64,000 nt of DNA from Metaphire vulgaris. Taxonomy: Eukaryota > Annelida > Clitellata > Crassiclitellata > Megascolecidae. The DNA is taken from positions 12,601,419 through 12,665,418 of the forward strand of contig CM030832.1 in NCBI GenBank assembly GCA_018105865.1, read 5' to 3'. The notes under the pieces were generated by a model. The model was not told the DNA's origin, did not search any database, and saw only the letters and a list, made by a program, of their open reading frames with translations. Below, in pieces: positions 24,085 to 36,300 of the stretch; the stretch's first letter is position 1, and each line of letters starts with the position of its first letter. The position numbers and the translations under genes were made by a program.

Positions 24085-24279
24085 TGATGATGATGATGAT
24101 GACACGAGAAACCCAACGACACTAATTCAGCACTCAAGTTATACATAGCACTCCCCCTATAATCCTATATAAACAGTTGCCTACCTTTGCAGTCCTTTTC
24201 AGTTTCAAATCATCATTCCATAATTTATTAAGTTACAAAATTCATTGGTGAACACAAGTGATGTCTTTTCTTCTCTCTA

Positions 24280-24282
24280 GCA

Positions 24283-24314
<32 letters not shown>

Positions 24315-24329
24315 ATATATATATATATA
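24280..24329. repeat. (TA)n array, left flank of transposon 2
   Basis: A TA array broken by one GTGTA. It ends where TTAGGGTGGTCCAC starts. Confidence 0.9.
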
Positions 24330-26226
24330 TTAGGGTGGTCCACGTAGAACAGGAAAAATAAAAATTTTCAAAAATTAATTGTGCTAGGTTTGTATTGTGT
24401 TCCTTTGGTCATCAGTATATTATATACTAAATTTCAGCCATATTGGTTAGCATTTAGAGGTGCCACAATAGCATTGAATTTTTATCAGATTCAAAATTAT
24501 ACGGTTTCACAATATATTTCTACTTTTTAAGTTTTGCATTTTTACTTACTTATTATTTGATGATGTCATTTCCTCACCTGCCATTTTTGTTTTTCCGGTT
24601 GATCAATTTGAATTAGTGTACTATAATTATTGTTAATTTACATAAGTGGTGGTGGCACTGACAAGTAATTATTAGGCCTATGTGTTCCAAAACTTGATGA
24701 CTATGGCAAAACAATTGCAATGGCTGTGCAACAGGCCATTGACGACTGGAAGTTAGCCAATAGAATAAAAGCTGCAGGCTTTGATACAACTGCCAGCAAT
24801 ACAGGAATACATTCAGGTGCTTGTCATTTTCTGGAACAGCTTTTGAACAGATCCTTACTTTATCTACCATGTCGCCATCACATCAAGGAAAAAATAATTG
24901 GTCATGTGTTTGATACATCATTTGGTTCCTCATCTGGCCCCGATATTAAATTGTTTGTCAGGTTCAGGAGCAGCTGGTCACTTATTGACGTTACTAAGTT
25001 CGAGACTGGATGCGACGATGAAGAGACATCATACATGCTATCTGAATGTCAGTCGTCAGTTGACAAAGTTGTGAGCTTTATCCGCATGACCCTTCAAACA
25101 AACCTGCCCCGTGATGACTACAAGGAGTTGCTTGAATTGGTTCTTGTGTTATTGGGTGACAAACCCCGACTGTGGTGTAAGATTTATACACCCTGGTGCT
25201 CATCACAGGGCACGATGGATGAGCAAAATAATTTACTCCTTGAAAATTTGGATCTTCCAGGAGCAATTCTCTGTCACAGCACGAGAATTAAAAGGGCTGT
25301 GAGATGTCAATATATTTGCTGCACTTGTTTACGTCAAAGCTTGGTTCACAGCAACAAATGCTGTTTCAGCTCCAATGAATGATCTTCAGCTACTGCAGAC
25401 CATGCAGGAGTACAAAGCAATACAATGCAGTTGCTGATGCAGCCATCAAGAAATTTCGTAACCATCTGTGGTATCTAAGTGAGGTGTCAGTGGGTCTCAG
25501 TTTATTTGCTGGCAATGATATTGCACCACTGGAAACAAAGCGTGAGTTAGTTGCACAATTAACAAAGCCTCCTCGCTGCAAAGTACCAGATAAACGAGCT
25601 GACATATAGCCGAAGGACATAACACAAAGTAAACTGTCAGACTTTGTACCCAAACACTCTAAACAGATTTTCACGATCTTCGACATATCGCTGGACTTTT
25701 TTGAGAAAGATCCAGATGAATGGATCAGAGACCCAGCATACAGACAAGCAAAGGAAATGCTGTCAGAGCTAAAAGTGGTGAATGATTTGGCAGAAAGAGG
25801 AGTAGCTCTGATTGGACAATATAACAACCTCTTGACCAAAGATGAAGAACAGAAGCAGTTTCTGCTGCCAGTGGTTGAGGAGCATTGGCATCGTTTTCCG
25901 GATAGTACAAAGACTTGTCTGGTGGCTGAACTTGATAATTAACCGAGTCTGTCTGTCATGTTGCCTACTATTTTACTGTCAAAAAGTGATGACTTTCAGT
26001 AATGCCTGTGCCTGATTAATTATCAAACATTGTTGTGTTTATGCTTGTGTGACAAAACGATGAATATTTCTGTACACTGTATACTATGGGTGAGTAAAAA
26101 AGTGTTTGATGGCACCTCTTAATGTTCTTTTATGACGCTAAAATTCTGTCATAAATTCTTTTTAACATATATGAACAAAATGCAAACCTAGCACCACCAT
26201 AATTTAAGGAAAAAAATGTGTGGACT

Positions 26227-26228
<2 letters not shown>
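24330..26228 (+). mobile_element. TA-array-flanked DNA transposon, copy 2 (TTAGGGTGGTCCAC ends)
   Basis: TIRs TTAGGGTGGTCCAC and GTGTGGACTAA continue inward with GTGCTAGGTTTG at the left against CAAACCTAGCACC at the right. Both sides are TA arrays, as with the sister element 13386-15702. The coding region (24680-25942) lacks the N-terminal third present in the sister, so this copy is 5'-deleted, with a few frame breaks. Confidence 0.85.
24680..25942 (+). pseudogene. Transposase-like protein of TTAGGGTG element 2 (N-terminally deleted)
   Basis: The first 140 codons of the 24720 frame are the best preserved: QQAIDDWKLANRIKAAGFDT (then TASNTG), LLYLPCRHHIKEKIIGHVFD, SSSGPDIKLFVRF, LPRDDYKELLELVLVLLGDK. 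After a shift come the block RFIHPGAHHRARWMSKIIYS and LKIWIFQEQFSVTARELKGL; another frame gives AVADAAIKKFRNHLWYLSEV (25433-25609). The C-terminal block LKVVNDLAERGVALIGQYNN ends at 25942. The block order equals element 1. Function beyond 'transposase-like' is inference; I recall similar predicted proteins in invertebrate genomes but cannot name the superfamily. Confidence 0.75.

Positions 26229-26291
<63 letters not shown>
26229..26291. repeat. (TA)n array, right flank of transposon 2
   Basis: About 30 uninterrupted TA units directly after the GGACTAA terminus. Confidence 0.92.
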
Positions 26292-26293
<2 letters not shown>

Positions 26294-26860
26294 CAAGTCA
26301 AACTAAATCTTTTTAGCAACTTTTAACTTGAATCAAAACAAAACAATCAATGTTCACTTAAACTTTGACTTTGATGGTGCTTACAATTCTAATAAAAAAT
26401 TCACAGAAAATGAAATTTGCTCACTAGGCAATAACTTTTCACTAATTAATTAGTAAACTTTAATATACAAGCAAAAACCAATCCTTTGTCCATGTATCCC
26501 ACTATAGCACTTCTACTTCATGTTTTGTATAGATCTAATGTAATAATCAATTTTCCTTCTTTTACTGCCATCAAGTGAGGCCATGTATAGAAAAAGAGCT
26601 GACAAAAATTATTGTAAGGACTATTGAAGTAAGCTTCTAAAAATCATATTGAGAAGACAACACTAACAACTACCATTATACCTGTGCTTTGCAGACTCTA
26701 TCGACACCTCTTGGGATGCCTGCACACACTGGCATACCTATTTATATTTATGTTGGAAATAACAAGATGTGCCTTAATGTGGACTCAAAGCAACAAACTT
26801 GGGAAAATAAACCATCAGCAATTTAGAATATAACAATAGATGGGCCTACAAAGTACTATA
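26292..26860. other. Intergenic DNA, no gene seen
   Basis: AT-rich sequence with no exon-like ORF and no repeat end I could identify. Confidence 0.45.
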
Positions 26861-26864
26861 TACG

Positions 26865-27062
26865 CACAAAGTAGAGAAGCAGATATAGGGCGAGGAAGGC
26901 CAAGAAACAGATGGATGGATAACATCAAGGAGGATCTGGAAACAAAGAACAATTGCAGAAGGATGCAGATTGACACAAGATAGAGTAAAGTGGAAATGTT
27001 TAGTATTTTACTATTGCTGCCATGCAAACAGAAAGTGATGATGATGATGATTATGATGTATT
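26865..27062 (+). mobile_element. RTE 3'-end fragment with (TGA)n tail
   Basis: In shifting frames the plus strand gives GRGRPRNRWMDNIKEDLE, then RLTQDRVKWKCLVFYYCCHA and NRK before TGATGATGATGA at about 27036. This is the terminal segment of an RTE element, heavily 5'-truncated. Confidence 0.7.
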
Positions 27063-27689
27063 TAGAATATGTAGATATTAAGGTGCTACCTACTAGCAAC
27101 AACTGAACAGGAATTACAAAAAGTGATCAACCAGATCTGATAAACAAGTAAACAAAAAGCTCTTCCCAGAAATGACAACAAAATGAGTCATGACCAAAGA
27201 CAAAAATAAACTTGGAAATGTAACTGTTATTTGTAAGAGACTAGAACCAGTTCCGATTAACACATTTGGGAACACAGATTGCCATCAAAATTGACAGCGA
27301 TCTGAAAGATAAATGAACGCATGCCTACAAACTGGCAGTGAGGTTGAAAGGCACATGTAAGGTATATCAGGTATTACACAGGTCTGATAGGTGTTACAAA
27401 GCTCAAAATAAGGGCCATGGAATAAATGGCACAGAGTGCTAGAGCAGATGGGTTTCACAGCTACACCTTTAAGAAACAAATCTGCTGAAGATTAGGCACT
27501 CTCAAAATATGCTCCAAGAGCAATTAAGAAACTATTGCTAACAGAAGAGGACAAATGAAACATTGCTGAGCTTAGCTAACACCACAAGAGAGCCCCTGGG
27601 ATGGTTTTCAATGACAGAGGCCATCACTCTTTGAATGTAAACAATGAAGTAATAAAAATATCATATGTCATACAATTCAGCAAGATATA

Positions 27690-27900
27690 ATACCAGGAAA
27701 ATCATAAAGATGAAATCATATCAAAGATGGATGACTGACATACTAGACTGGAATGGAATTAAATTAGCACTAGCTACAAGTACATCAGAAGAACAAACCA
27801 ACAGGATTTGTTTGCACAGGTGGCGGTGCCAACTCTTTTTCAGCTACAGAATTAAAGTGGACACAATGATGAAGAAGCATACATCAGGGCATTTAACTAG
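27690..27900 (+). mobile_element. Second non-LTR 3'-end fragment
   Basis: KSYQRWMTDILDWNGIKLAL followed by ATSTSEEQTNRICLHRW resembles the RW-DDILEWTG-type C-terminal block of the full RTE here. It is old and short. Confidence 0.55.
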
Positions 27901-28638
27901 AAATTATGCTACAAATCACACTGGGTAGTATATAACAAATTCTATATAACATACATATTGCACGTAAATAAACATTCACAATGATGAAATTACAGATGAA
28001 TAGGCAACAAGAAAATCCACACTGATGCATGCACATAATATACAGATAACCAATGATACATTCCTATCAATTTATTATCTCTAATTAAAATAGTCACGTG
28101 TATGTTAGATAATTAATATAATGCTATTGATTGTTAATTCTACTCAACATCACTTATTTTCAGCACTCCTTTAAGTTAAGCATCACCAACTGTACTTGGC
28201 AACCACATAAGTAGTCTAATCTATCAGCTGCAATCAAATAAAGTAGTAAAGAAAGATAAACTGAGTTTACAAACCTCTGCATACTAAGAAAGCAAACTGT
28301 TACACTGGTACAACCATATAACACAAGATGAACCACACTGCACAAGTTAACATAACCACTAGTCATACTTAAACTGAAAATAATAAAGAGACTTAAATAT
28401 CAGTCAGTCAAATAGAACAGAATTCATGCTGCATAAAATGGCATACCCATTATCAACTTATTACTATATTATATTGGTAAGATGTAAAAACTGCATTGAC
28501 GCATAAACTGACAGAATTAGCAGTAGTTTCAATTTTAAAACCACAATCTTCTGTTAGTCTAAAACATTTCAAGGTAGCATCCTGCTCGATTTCACTTGCA
28601 ATCTCATAACTTCAGTTTGAACTCTTTAATATATTTAG
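27901..28638. other. 3' flank of the HMG gene, no feature
   Basis: AT-rich sequence downstream of the HMG-box gene on the minus strand. It could include its 3' UTR; I could not place a polyadenylation site with confidence. Confidence 0.4.
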
Positions 28639-29000
28639 TAGAGCTGTACTGAATGTTGCCTGTCAGAATTCACCTGAATTTAAATAATTTTAATTAAATT
28701 TCTTGGTCAAACATAAATATCAGCTATGAAAACAAAATTTTCAAGTTCAAAAAAATCTCTAAAGTCTGAAAAACTGGAGGATAATGGAGCCTATAACTAC
28801 TAAAAAGGTGATATTAAAATGGTCATTGACTGTACGCTTTCTTGAATCAAATTTCACAAATTCGATTGGGCCCAACGACTATTTTTGAAAACCTCCTTAT
28901 TCGATTAAGAGCAGGCATTACTTGGCCAAATATGAATAATGAATATAAGGCAATGTTTGAGATCAAATCACTTTAAATACAGATATTCAATACAGCTCTA
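28639..29000. mobile_element. hAT MITE (TAGAGCTGTACTGAAT), 362 bp
   Basis: TIRs TAGAGCTGTACTGAAT and ATTCAATACAGCTCTA are nearly perfect. Flanking 8-mers ATATTTAG and AGATTTGG match 6 of 8. It lies about 170 bp past the HMG-gene stop codon, probably within or near its 3' UTR. Confidence 0.75.
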
Positions 29001-29172
29001 AGATTTGGATTCCAAGTTATGCTGGCACATAAAGCATGGCCACTCAGAAATTACTCTCTGAGGTAGGTCCTTTCAACAATTCAAAACATGAAAACACTCC
29101 TTTCTAAGAGTTCGACAAAATGCACTAAAAAGGTGTTTTGCCTCAAACTCCACATTTCTTGTATTTACATTC

Positions 29173-29659
29173 TTAACTACTCCCAGCTTCTGACACTGAC
29201 TCCTGTATTCCAGTAGCCTGCTGTTGTTGTTGCTCTTTAAGATGGGCGATAAGAGCATTGGCAGAATCTAGTTCCTGCCTCAGCTCATTGGCTCTTTGTG
29301 TTCTTTCACTAAGAGCACTTTCCAACTGAAGAATCTGCATCTGAAGACCATTTATATGCACCAATTCTCGCAACTTGTCCTCATTCTGTTCTTTCAGTTT
29401 CAGTAACTGATCCAGTCCGTCAATGCTATAATAACGAGCCTGAGCCGTCAAGGCTCCCGTTGAAGCCAATGTCTCAGTGGTTGACTGCTGATCCGCTCCA
29501 TTTTCTGCTCTCAAGGCTGCTTGGCTGTGTGCGTCATTAACCAAACCCAAAGGCTGATGCCACACCCAGGCAGTAGCCTCAGAACTACTGACAGATTTTC
29601 CAGGATTCAGAGAGTTTACAGAAGGCTCCATTGTAGATGTGTGCAGCAGCTGTTCCTGC
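29173..29659 (-). CDS. HMG gene exon 4 (coiled coil, stop)
   Basis: Acceptor GAATTTTAG precedes GCAGGAACAG. The exon encodes [20 protein letters not shown], a linker, then a heptad-rich coiled coil from [20 protein letters not shown] through [16 protein letters not shown], a Gln run and a TAA stop at 29173-29175. Confidence 0.85.
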
Positions 29660-30085
29660 CTAAAATTCAACCAGAAAATTCAGTTGATCTAAAGTGTCTT
29701 CAATGTATTGAGCTTACTAATCAAAAGAAAGCATCTGTTATGCTATTCAGCTTGAAAACTGATTATTTCTGCTGAAATATATATTAAGGTTGTTAACAGT
29801 TAACCAGTCCTAAGAGCAAGGACCGGTCCTTTTAACCTTGACTGGTTAACCGTAATTTCAATTTGAAAACATCAAAATGCTTGATGTAGCCGCGCTGGAT
29901 GCTGGCTCCAACGCCAGCAACTTCAAAGCACTTTGAAGTAGCCGCACAGGATGCCGGCCCCATCGCCAGCAACAGCAAAGCGCTTTGATGTAGGCACAAC
30001 AACACCAGGCTGCTACTAACGACCGGTTAACTGGTCTTTGTTTGAATGGTTAACCGGTCCTTTAAAACCAGCGGTTTTAACAACC

Positions 30086-30168
<83 letters not shown>

Positions 30169-31677
30169 GTGGAAGCAACTCACACTGACATTTCAGAAAA
30201 ACTTACCACACTAAAGCTCAAAGCGAACAAGCCACTACCCTTGCAGCAGCAGTACATGTCAGTGAACAAAGAAGACTGCAATCACCGCCCAGAAACTGAC
30301 AACTTTCAGCAGAAATGATCAAAGATTTTTAAAGCTGAATAACATAACAGATGCTTTCTTTTGGTTAACAAGCTCAATACATTGATGACACTTTTAAATT
30401 AAAGCCTACAGATAGGACATTTGTAATCTAATTTGTAATTTGATAAATACCAACAATCAGAGCTCAAATGACTTCTAGAGGTCCAACTTGACCCACAAAT
30501 GAAGTAAGCAACAATTGTCTTCAAACAACACTCCACAAACCTTGGCCCACAGACCAAATTTGGCCTCTGAAGGTTTTAGCTGGCTCACAACATCCTTTGC
30601 CAAAAAAGTTGTTCAAATGCTTCTGCTGAAAAAGTCACAATTCAAGTGCATTCTGCACAAGACACACATTTGTGCATGTGTATGTGCTATGTAAGTCCAC
30701 ACATCTAACTTACCCGCTCACAGGCAAACAAATCATGGATTGATGTGGGACTATGGATATGGCATTGGATCAATCATCTGCATTGTGGCAAGATTTCCTA
30801 GGGTTAGAATGAAGGGAGCTCTGGCTGTGGTCTGGCAGATCAAATTTGTAAATGCAACTAACAAATGTCCATTAAGAATAAATTCCAGTGATGAATGGCT
30901 ACATAGCAAAGATGGAAATGGCAGAAAATGGGCAAATTAAGTTCCTCTTCCTCTCCATTTCTAGTCTCATACACACAAGCATACCCAGTTCCATATTTCA
31001 TGCAATGGTGCACCTTATGCTTCTTAAACCAGTTCTGCATATAGTACTTTTAGATATGGAGGAAAATTCCAAGATGTCACATCAGGGTATGGAAATTAAT
31101 AGCCCATGCTGTTACCATAATATTACTATGAGATATAGAATCCATTTTTTATATCAATTTATCTACTTCCATAATAAACTAATATTCACATGAAAGTCAA
31201 TTTTCCCCAAAAAACGGTATTCAGATACAGACAACAGCCATACCCTTTAGAAGAAACAGCCTGACTCAGAGTTTGGCCAACATGTCCACTAACATCAGCG
31301 ACTGCAATACCACTTGGAAAGACAGTCTCCCCTGTAAAATTTATCTGTCCAAGCAGCTGCTGCACTGACTGTGCCGAGAAATCCCGATTAGATGAGCCAT
31401 AGACATCCTGTGATTTGCCCAAGGCAGGCTGTTTGCTAGGCTCGTGAAGCTTTGACATGCTGTTTGACAATGGACTGTTGTGGCGCCTTGAAATCCTTGA
31501 CCTAGTGAGGTCAGATGGACGAAGATTGTTTTTCTTTAAGTAAACGCGTATTTCTTCATCATAGCGAATCTAAAATTAATCATGCATGTGAACCTAAAAT
31601 TAATTATGCACGTGAACCTAGAATTAATTCTACATACAAACATAAAATTATGTAGGCCACCATATATATATATATAT

Positions 31678-31767
<90 letters not shown>

Positions 31768-33273
31768 CACAAAGTGTAACACACAAATAAACAAACACAA
31801 TTTTACTGTTTTCATGAACTAAAAACAAATATTCATGACCCCATTCCAGAACTGCATTCATGTCAGAAGGCTACCAGGTTACCAAGGCCTTTGCTACAGT
31901 TTTCTATCTACATGCTTCAATCCAAAATCTTTCATATACTTGTTACTTTCATCTGGGTTATATGCCCTAGTGGTATGAAGCAGACCAGAAACTGATAAGA
32001 TTGCTGAAAGCAGAAGGCTTGGAAGCAGATTCAAAGCAAGTAAAGCAGTGGTTCTTAACCAGGTACCCGTGCCCTTTAAGGGTACTTGAAGGTTGCTGTG
32101 GAGGTACCGGTTTAAAGACTTTTACTTCAATGTACTCTGTACACTGTACAGAAAATGTAGATTTTTTTTTACTAAATTAGAAATTATACAAGAAAATCCC
32201 ACTTTCTGGCATGTGCACAATCTGTGACAGATGTATGTTGCAGTTAATAATTTTTTAATATATATTGTGGAGCACAAACTTTTGTCCTCATACAAGGTAG
32301 GCTGGTAGGGAGTACCGTATATACTCGAGATAAAGTCGATCCGAGTATAAGTCGACCCCTAGATTTAGGGTATTTGAAGGTGTCTAAAGTCATTGACCCG
32401 GGAATAAGTCGAAGTGACGTCATCGCGGCCAACCCTCTTGAGGTGATAGTGAGAGTCGGAACAATGGCGAACGCGAAGTGGGCATGTGGCGGCAGCAGCG
32501 CCATTGTTTTGATTGAAAAACTGCGTTTTAGCTTTGAACTATCGAGAAACTGAACGATTTTCACATTCCCAGATTGACTCCTGACGATTAAGAAAATTTT
32601 AAACCTGCTATTCGCTCATTCTTGACAATATAAAAATCTTAATTACTGGTAATCTTGAATTTTTTATATTGATGTAGCGCCAATATTTAATTAATATTTA
32701 TGTGGCGCCTATAAATTACCAATCTTAAAAGCGCTGATGTGAACTTTTATTTAGATGCCGTAGCGTATGTTGAAAATAATTACGCAGTTAGCTAAATTAA
32801 TTATTTTTGATATGCTATGTATGGAAACTTTACCCAACAGTTAGCGCCTCGAGTATAAGTCGAGGTCAGGATATATAACCTGTGAATTGGCCTTAAATTT
32901 CTCGACTTTATCACGAATATATACGGTACTTTGCCTTCTTATACTTATTTCAAGAGTATGTATCAAGGGCGTAAAACACGGGAGAACGGTCCCCTCAATA
33001 ATTAGTAAGAGGGGACAGCGTATCAATTAGCACCCCAATGTTTTGTGCCTTATGGTAAAATCACTCATTACGGATGATCTTTTTTCTTTTTGTATTTGGC
33101 CAGAGAAAAATATAAGGATGACGGTTTTTTTTGCTCGTCAAGACTTTTTGGGAGACGAAAAGGGGCCTGACCTGACTTTATCAACGATCCTATCCCCCCC
33201 AATGTTGACACCAGGTTTAGGCCACTGTGTAATCATAAGGTTAAAAACCACTGAAGTAAATGCTCAAAACAGG

Positions 33274-33325
<52 letters not shown>

Positions 33326-36300
33326 ATCCATATCTTTCAGTTCAAATTTGGAAAGAGCAATGGCAAGATAAAAAGAACTTGCAAAGATCATAACAGAGCA
33401 AAAACTATGATTCAATCATCTAAGTTGTGCTAACCAAGTGGGTGTTCATGAAGGAAACAAATATGATTTGGAGGCCACTGTACAGAAGCTGAGCAATCCA
33501 AATGAGCCCATGGTTATTGACAAGGACAAGTTTTGCTGGTAATTTTCTTCTTACATTCAGTGACACACTGCCCTGATCTAGTCAACAAACTCTCTGCTCA
33601 TCAAGTAACTAAAATTCAGCATGTTTCAATGTTTCTTCTAATAACATTTGTAATATCTTCTATTCCACGCAGTTTCCTTTATGCCACTCTGCCATTTTCT
33701 CTTCAATCTTCTGTCACAAATAAGGATATCCATATGCACAACACTTATACAGCTCTCTATACATGTCAACATTGTAGTAATGCAGTTTTTGAGTCGCTAC
33801 ATCTCTGAAATTCAACCAAGCAGTTTTACAAGAGACCACACCGTCATTTTAGCACAAACATTTTCAAATAATATATCTGAAATCAACAGAAGCTTAGTAC
33901 TGCCATCCATTCTGCAACATAAAGTTTTTTCCTACCATTGTTCAGTGTTTATATGTAGGCATCTTGTGCACACAAAATAACATATTTCTAAGCATTTTCC
34001 ATTCTCATCATTCAACTTTGTATCTTACTTAAAAGCTTCCCTTTTCACCACTGCATTTTCATGCATGCACATACTTCACATCATGCACAAATAGCATTGT
34101 TGCTGACATCTTAACTGTATACAAATACAAAGAAGTTTGATCTTCTCTTCACTAAGAGGTATGTTCCCAACATTGCTTCCAACAACATCACCTCCGTTGT
34201 ATCAGTATTTCCTTTAATTAACCATTTAAATTCCAACAGATTATTTCACTTCCTCATATAAAATTCCATCAAGTCTTTCTCAGCATCTGCTTTAATGTAT
34301 TCAATAGTTCCCAAGGCAGACCATTACACGTTTCCCTCCTGGTGGCATTCGTTCCAACAAGAAAAGACTTAGAACCTTTGTATTATCTCACCAAGACTTT
34401 TAATAAATACTTAGGTCAGAATCTGTTCTTGTAACTGCCTGTGTGCCACACTGTGTGCTGTCACTGTAGCCTCAACTAACCATTCTTCTACTTCTGCTCT
34501 CTATAATGCTCTCAAATATGTCTTGAAATTCCATACAAATATACAGTAGAATCCTGCTATATCAAAGCTCAAGGGACCACAAAAATTACTTCAATATATC
34601 CGAGTTTCGACATATCCAATTCCACAAGTCATACAGAGCCAAATTCAGGTTTCGGCAAATGTGCACGTCACCCTATCATACCATGTAAAATATCAATTTT
34701 AGGCTAAAACATTAATATTTAAATAAATAATAAAAAATTATTTTTCTGAAATTTCAATTTTGAAGTTTGACTGTTTTATCAAAGCTGACTTAATAAGGTA
34801 AAGAAACACACTATCTGGACAAATCTGCTTGCATGAACAAACTCAATGACCCTGTGGACAAAGTACAGTATCTGCTTCCAGAGAGGGAGGGAATGAGACC
34901 CAAATGACTTTGTTTACAGAGCTAGCTGTCAACCTGGTAGAGGAATATGACCTCGAGGAGACGCCCTGTATAGAAGTCAGTTAATGTTTGACAGGAATAA
35001 ATACCCATAATAAACATAACATATTATTTGATGGAGTGCATGTCCACATTTTTTCTTCATTGTTTCTTGATATGTTAATTTTGTATAATGAGAGGAAAAA
35101 TAAAATTGTGTGTGTGTGATTGTCCAGCCATATGCGCAAACTTTGGTGAAAAAGTGGAGGTCCAACCCCTATGCCATAAGCAACGATCTGCCACAAAACT
35201 TGAAAGTGTCCAGACCTCTCATGAGATGGTTCATTAAACACTTCCCTCCCTATTTAACGGGATTCCTGGGTATAACCAACCCCCACCAAATTTTTTAAAT
35301 TTATAGATATCCATGAGTTTTAGTGCATTCTGTACATTAATTTACATCCTTTGAATAACCGGCTTCACGCCAGTAAACTTTATTAATTCACTGACGGCAA
35401 AATGATATAGGTCCATAACAAGTATTTTTACTTCAGGAGTGTAATTATATCATTGACATCAGTGGTTCTAAAGCTTTTTTGTGATTGATCGCCATCACGA
35501 TCCCCAGCATTTGCACAACAATTGTAATTCTTTCAATATGCCATCAAAGTTATAGGTTGTCTTTAGTCAAACGTTTAGACAGGGGTCATTCCACATCAAA
35601 TCAACACGCTTTTGAATAAAATCGGACGTCACTGTCTCAGATTTTGACAAAAATTGGCACAATTGTTCATCTCAATGAGTAATGTTGAAAACCATAATAT
35701 TAAAGTTTTGGGTCAACCCATGTCCAAACTATGGGTCATGAAACTTTGGTCGACCGGCGCCAACTCGGGACACTAAAACTGTAATATCTCCACTTCTATG
35801 ATAGCTAGAGACATGATCTTTGCACCAAACTTTAGCTTTTTGAAAGCCCTATCTGGGCCAATCAACAGGTACACCAAGAGTTTGAAAACCAAAAGAACAG
35901 AAGCAGTCGTACCACATAATTTGACATTTCGACCAATACGTATGCAACAATATTTATGATTTTATTTGTGGATAAGTCTTACATTGTGAGGAATAAATGG
36001 TGAAAATTTCAGAGTGGGCACTCTTATAGTTTTTATGCAATGATTAAAAGAATATTCGCCCCAATGCAAAATCGCAATTAAAACATTCCTGTTAAACATT
36101 GCATTCACTAAGTGATTGAGCTAATTTAGTGTGCCAGTTACATCTGACACTTAGGCAAATCTGTGACAGTTTACCTTACATTTAAAAGTATTTTTATTGA
36201 AGTATTCAGTATAATAAGCTGTACTTAATACGGTACTTTGCAAAATATCACGAATACATAACAGAACAGCAGAAGATGGAGCTCAACAGCATAGCACAGT

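Larger units (their letters stand above)
20725..24101 (+). mobile_element. Full-length RTE non-LTR retrotransposon, decayed
   Basis: A 3.38-kb insertion flanked by the 11-bp TSD ACACGAGAAAC (20714-20724 and 24102-24112). A GC-richer 5' region precedes an endonuclease domain, then RT and a C-terminal region, ending in (TGA)n directly before the TSD. RTE elements have this EN-RT order and short-repeat tail. Several frameshifts and stops split the single expected ORF. Confidence 0.9.

Noticed and set aside
23004..24105. Minus-strand ORFs opposite the RTE
   Set aside because: Antisense shadows of the RTE RT frame, which has clear FADD and GRPKRRW motifs.
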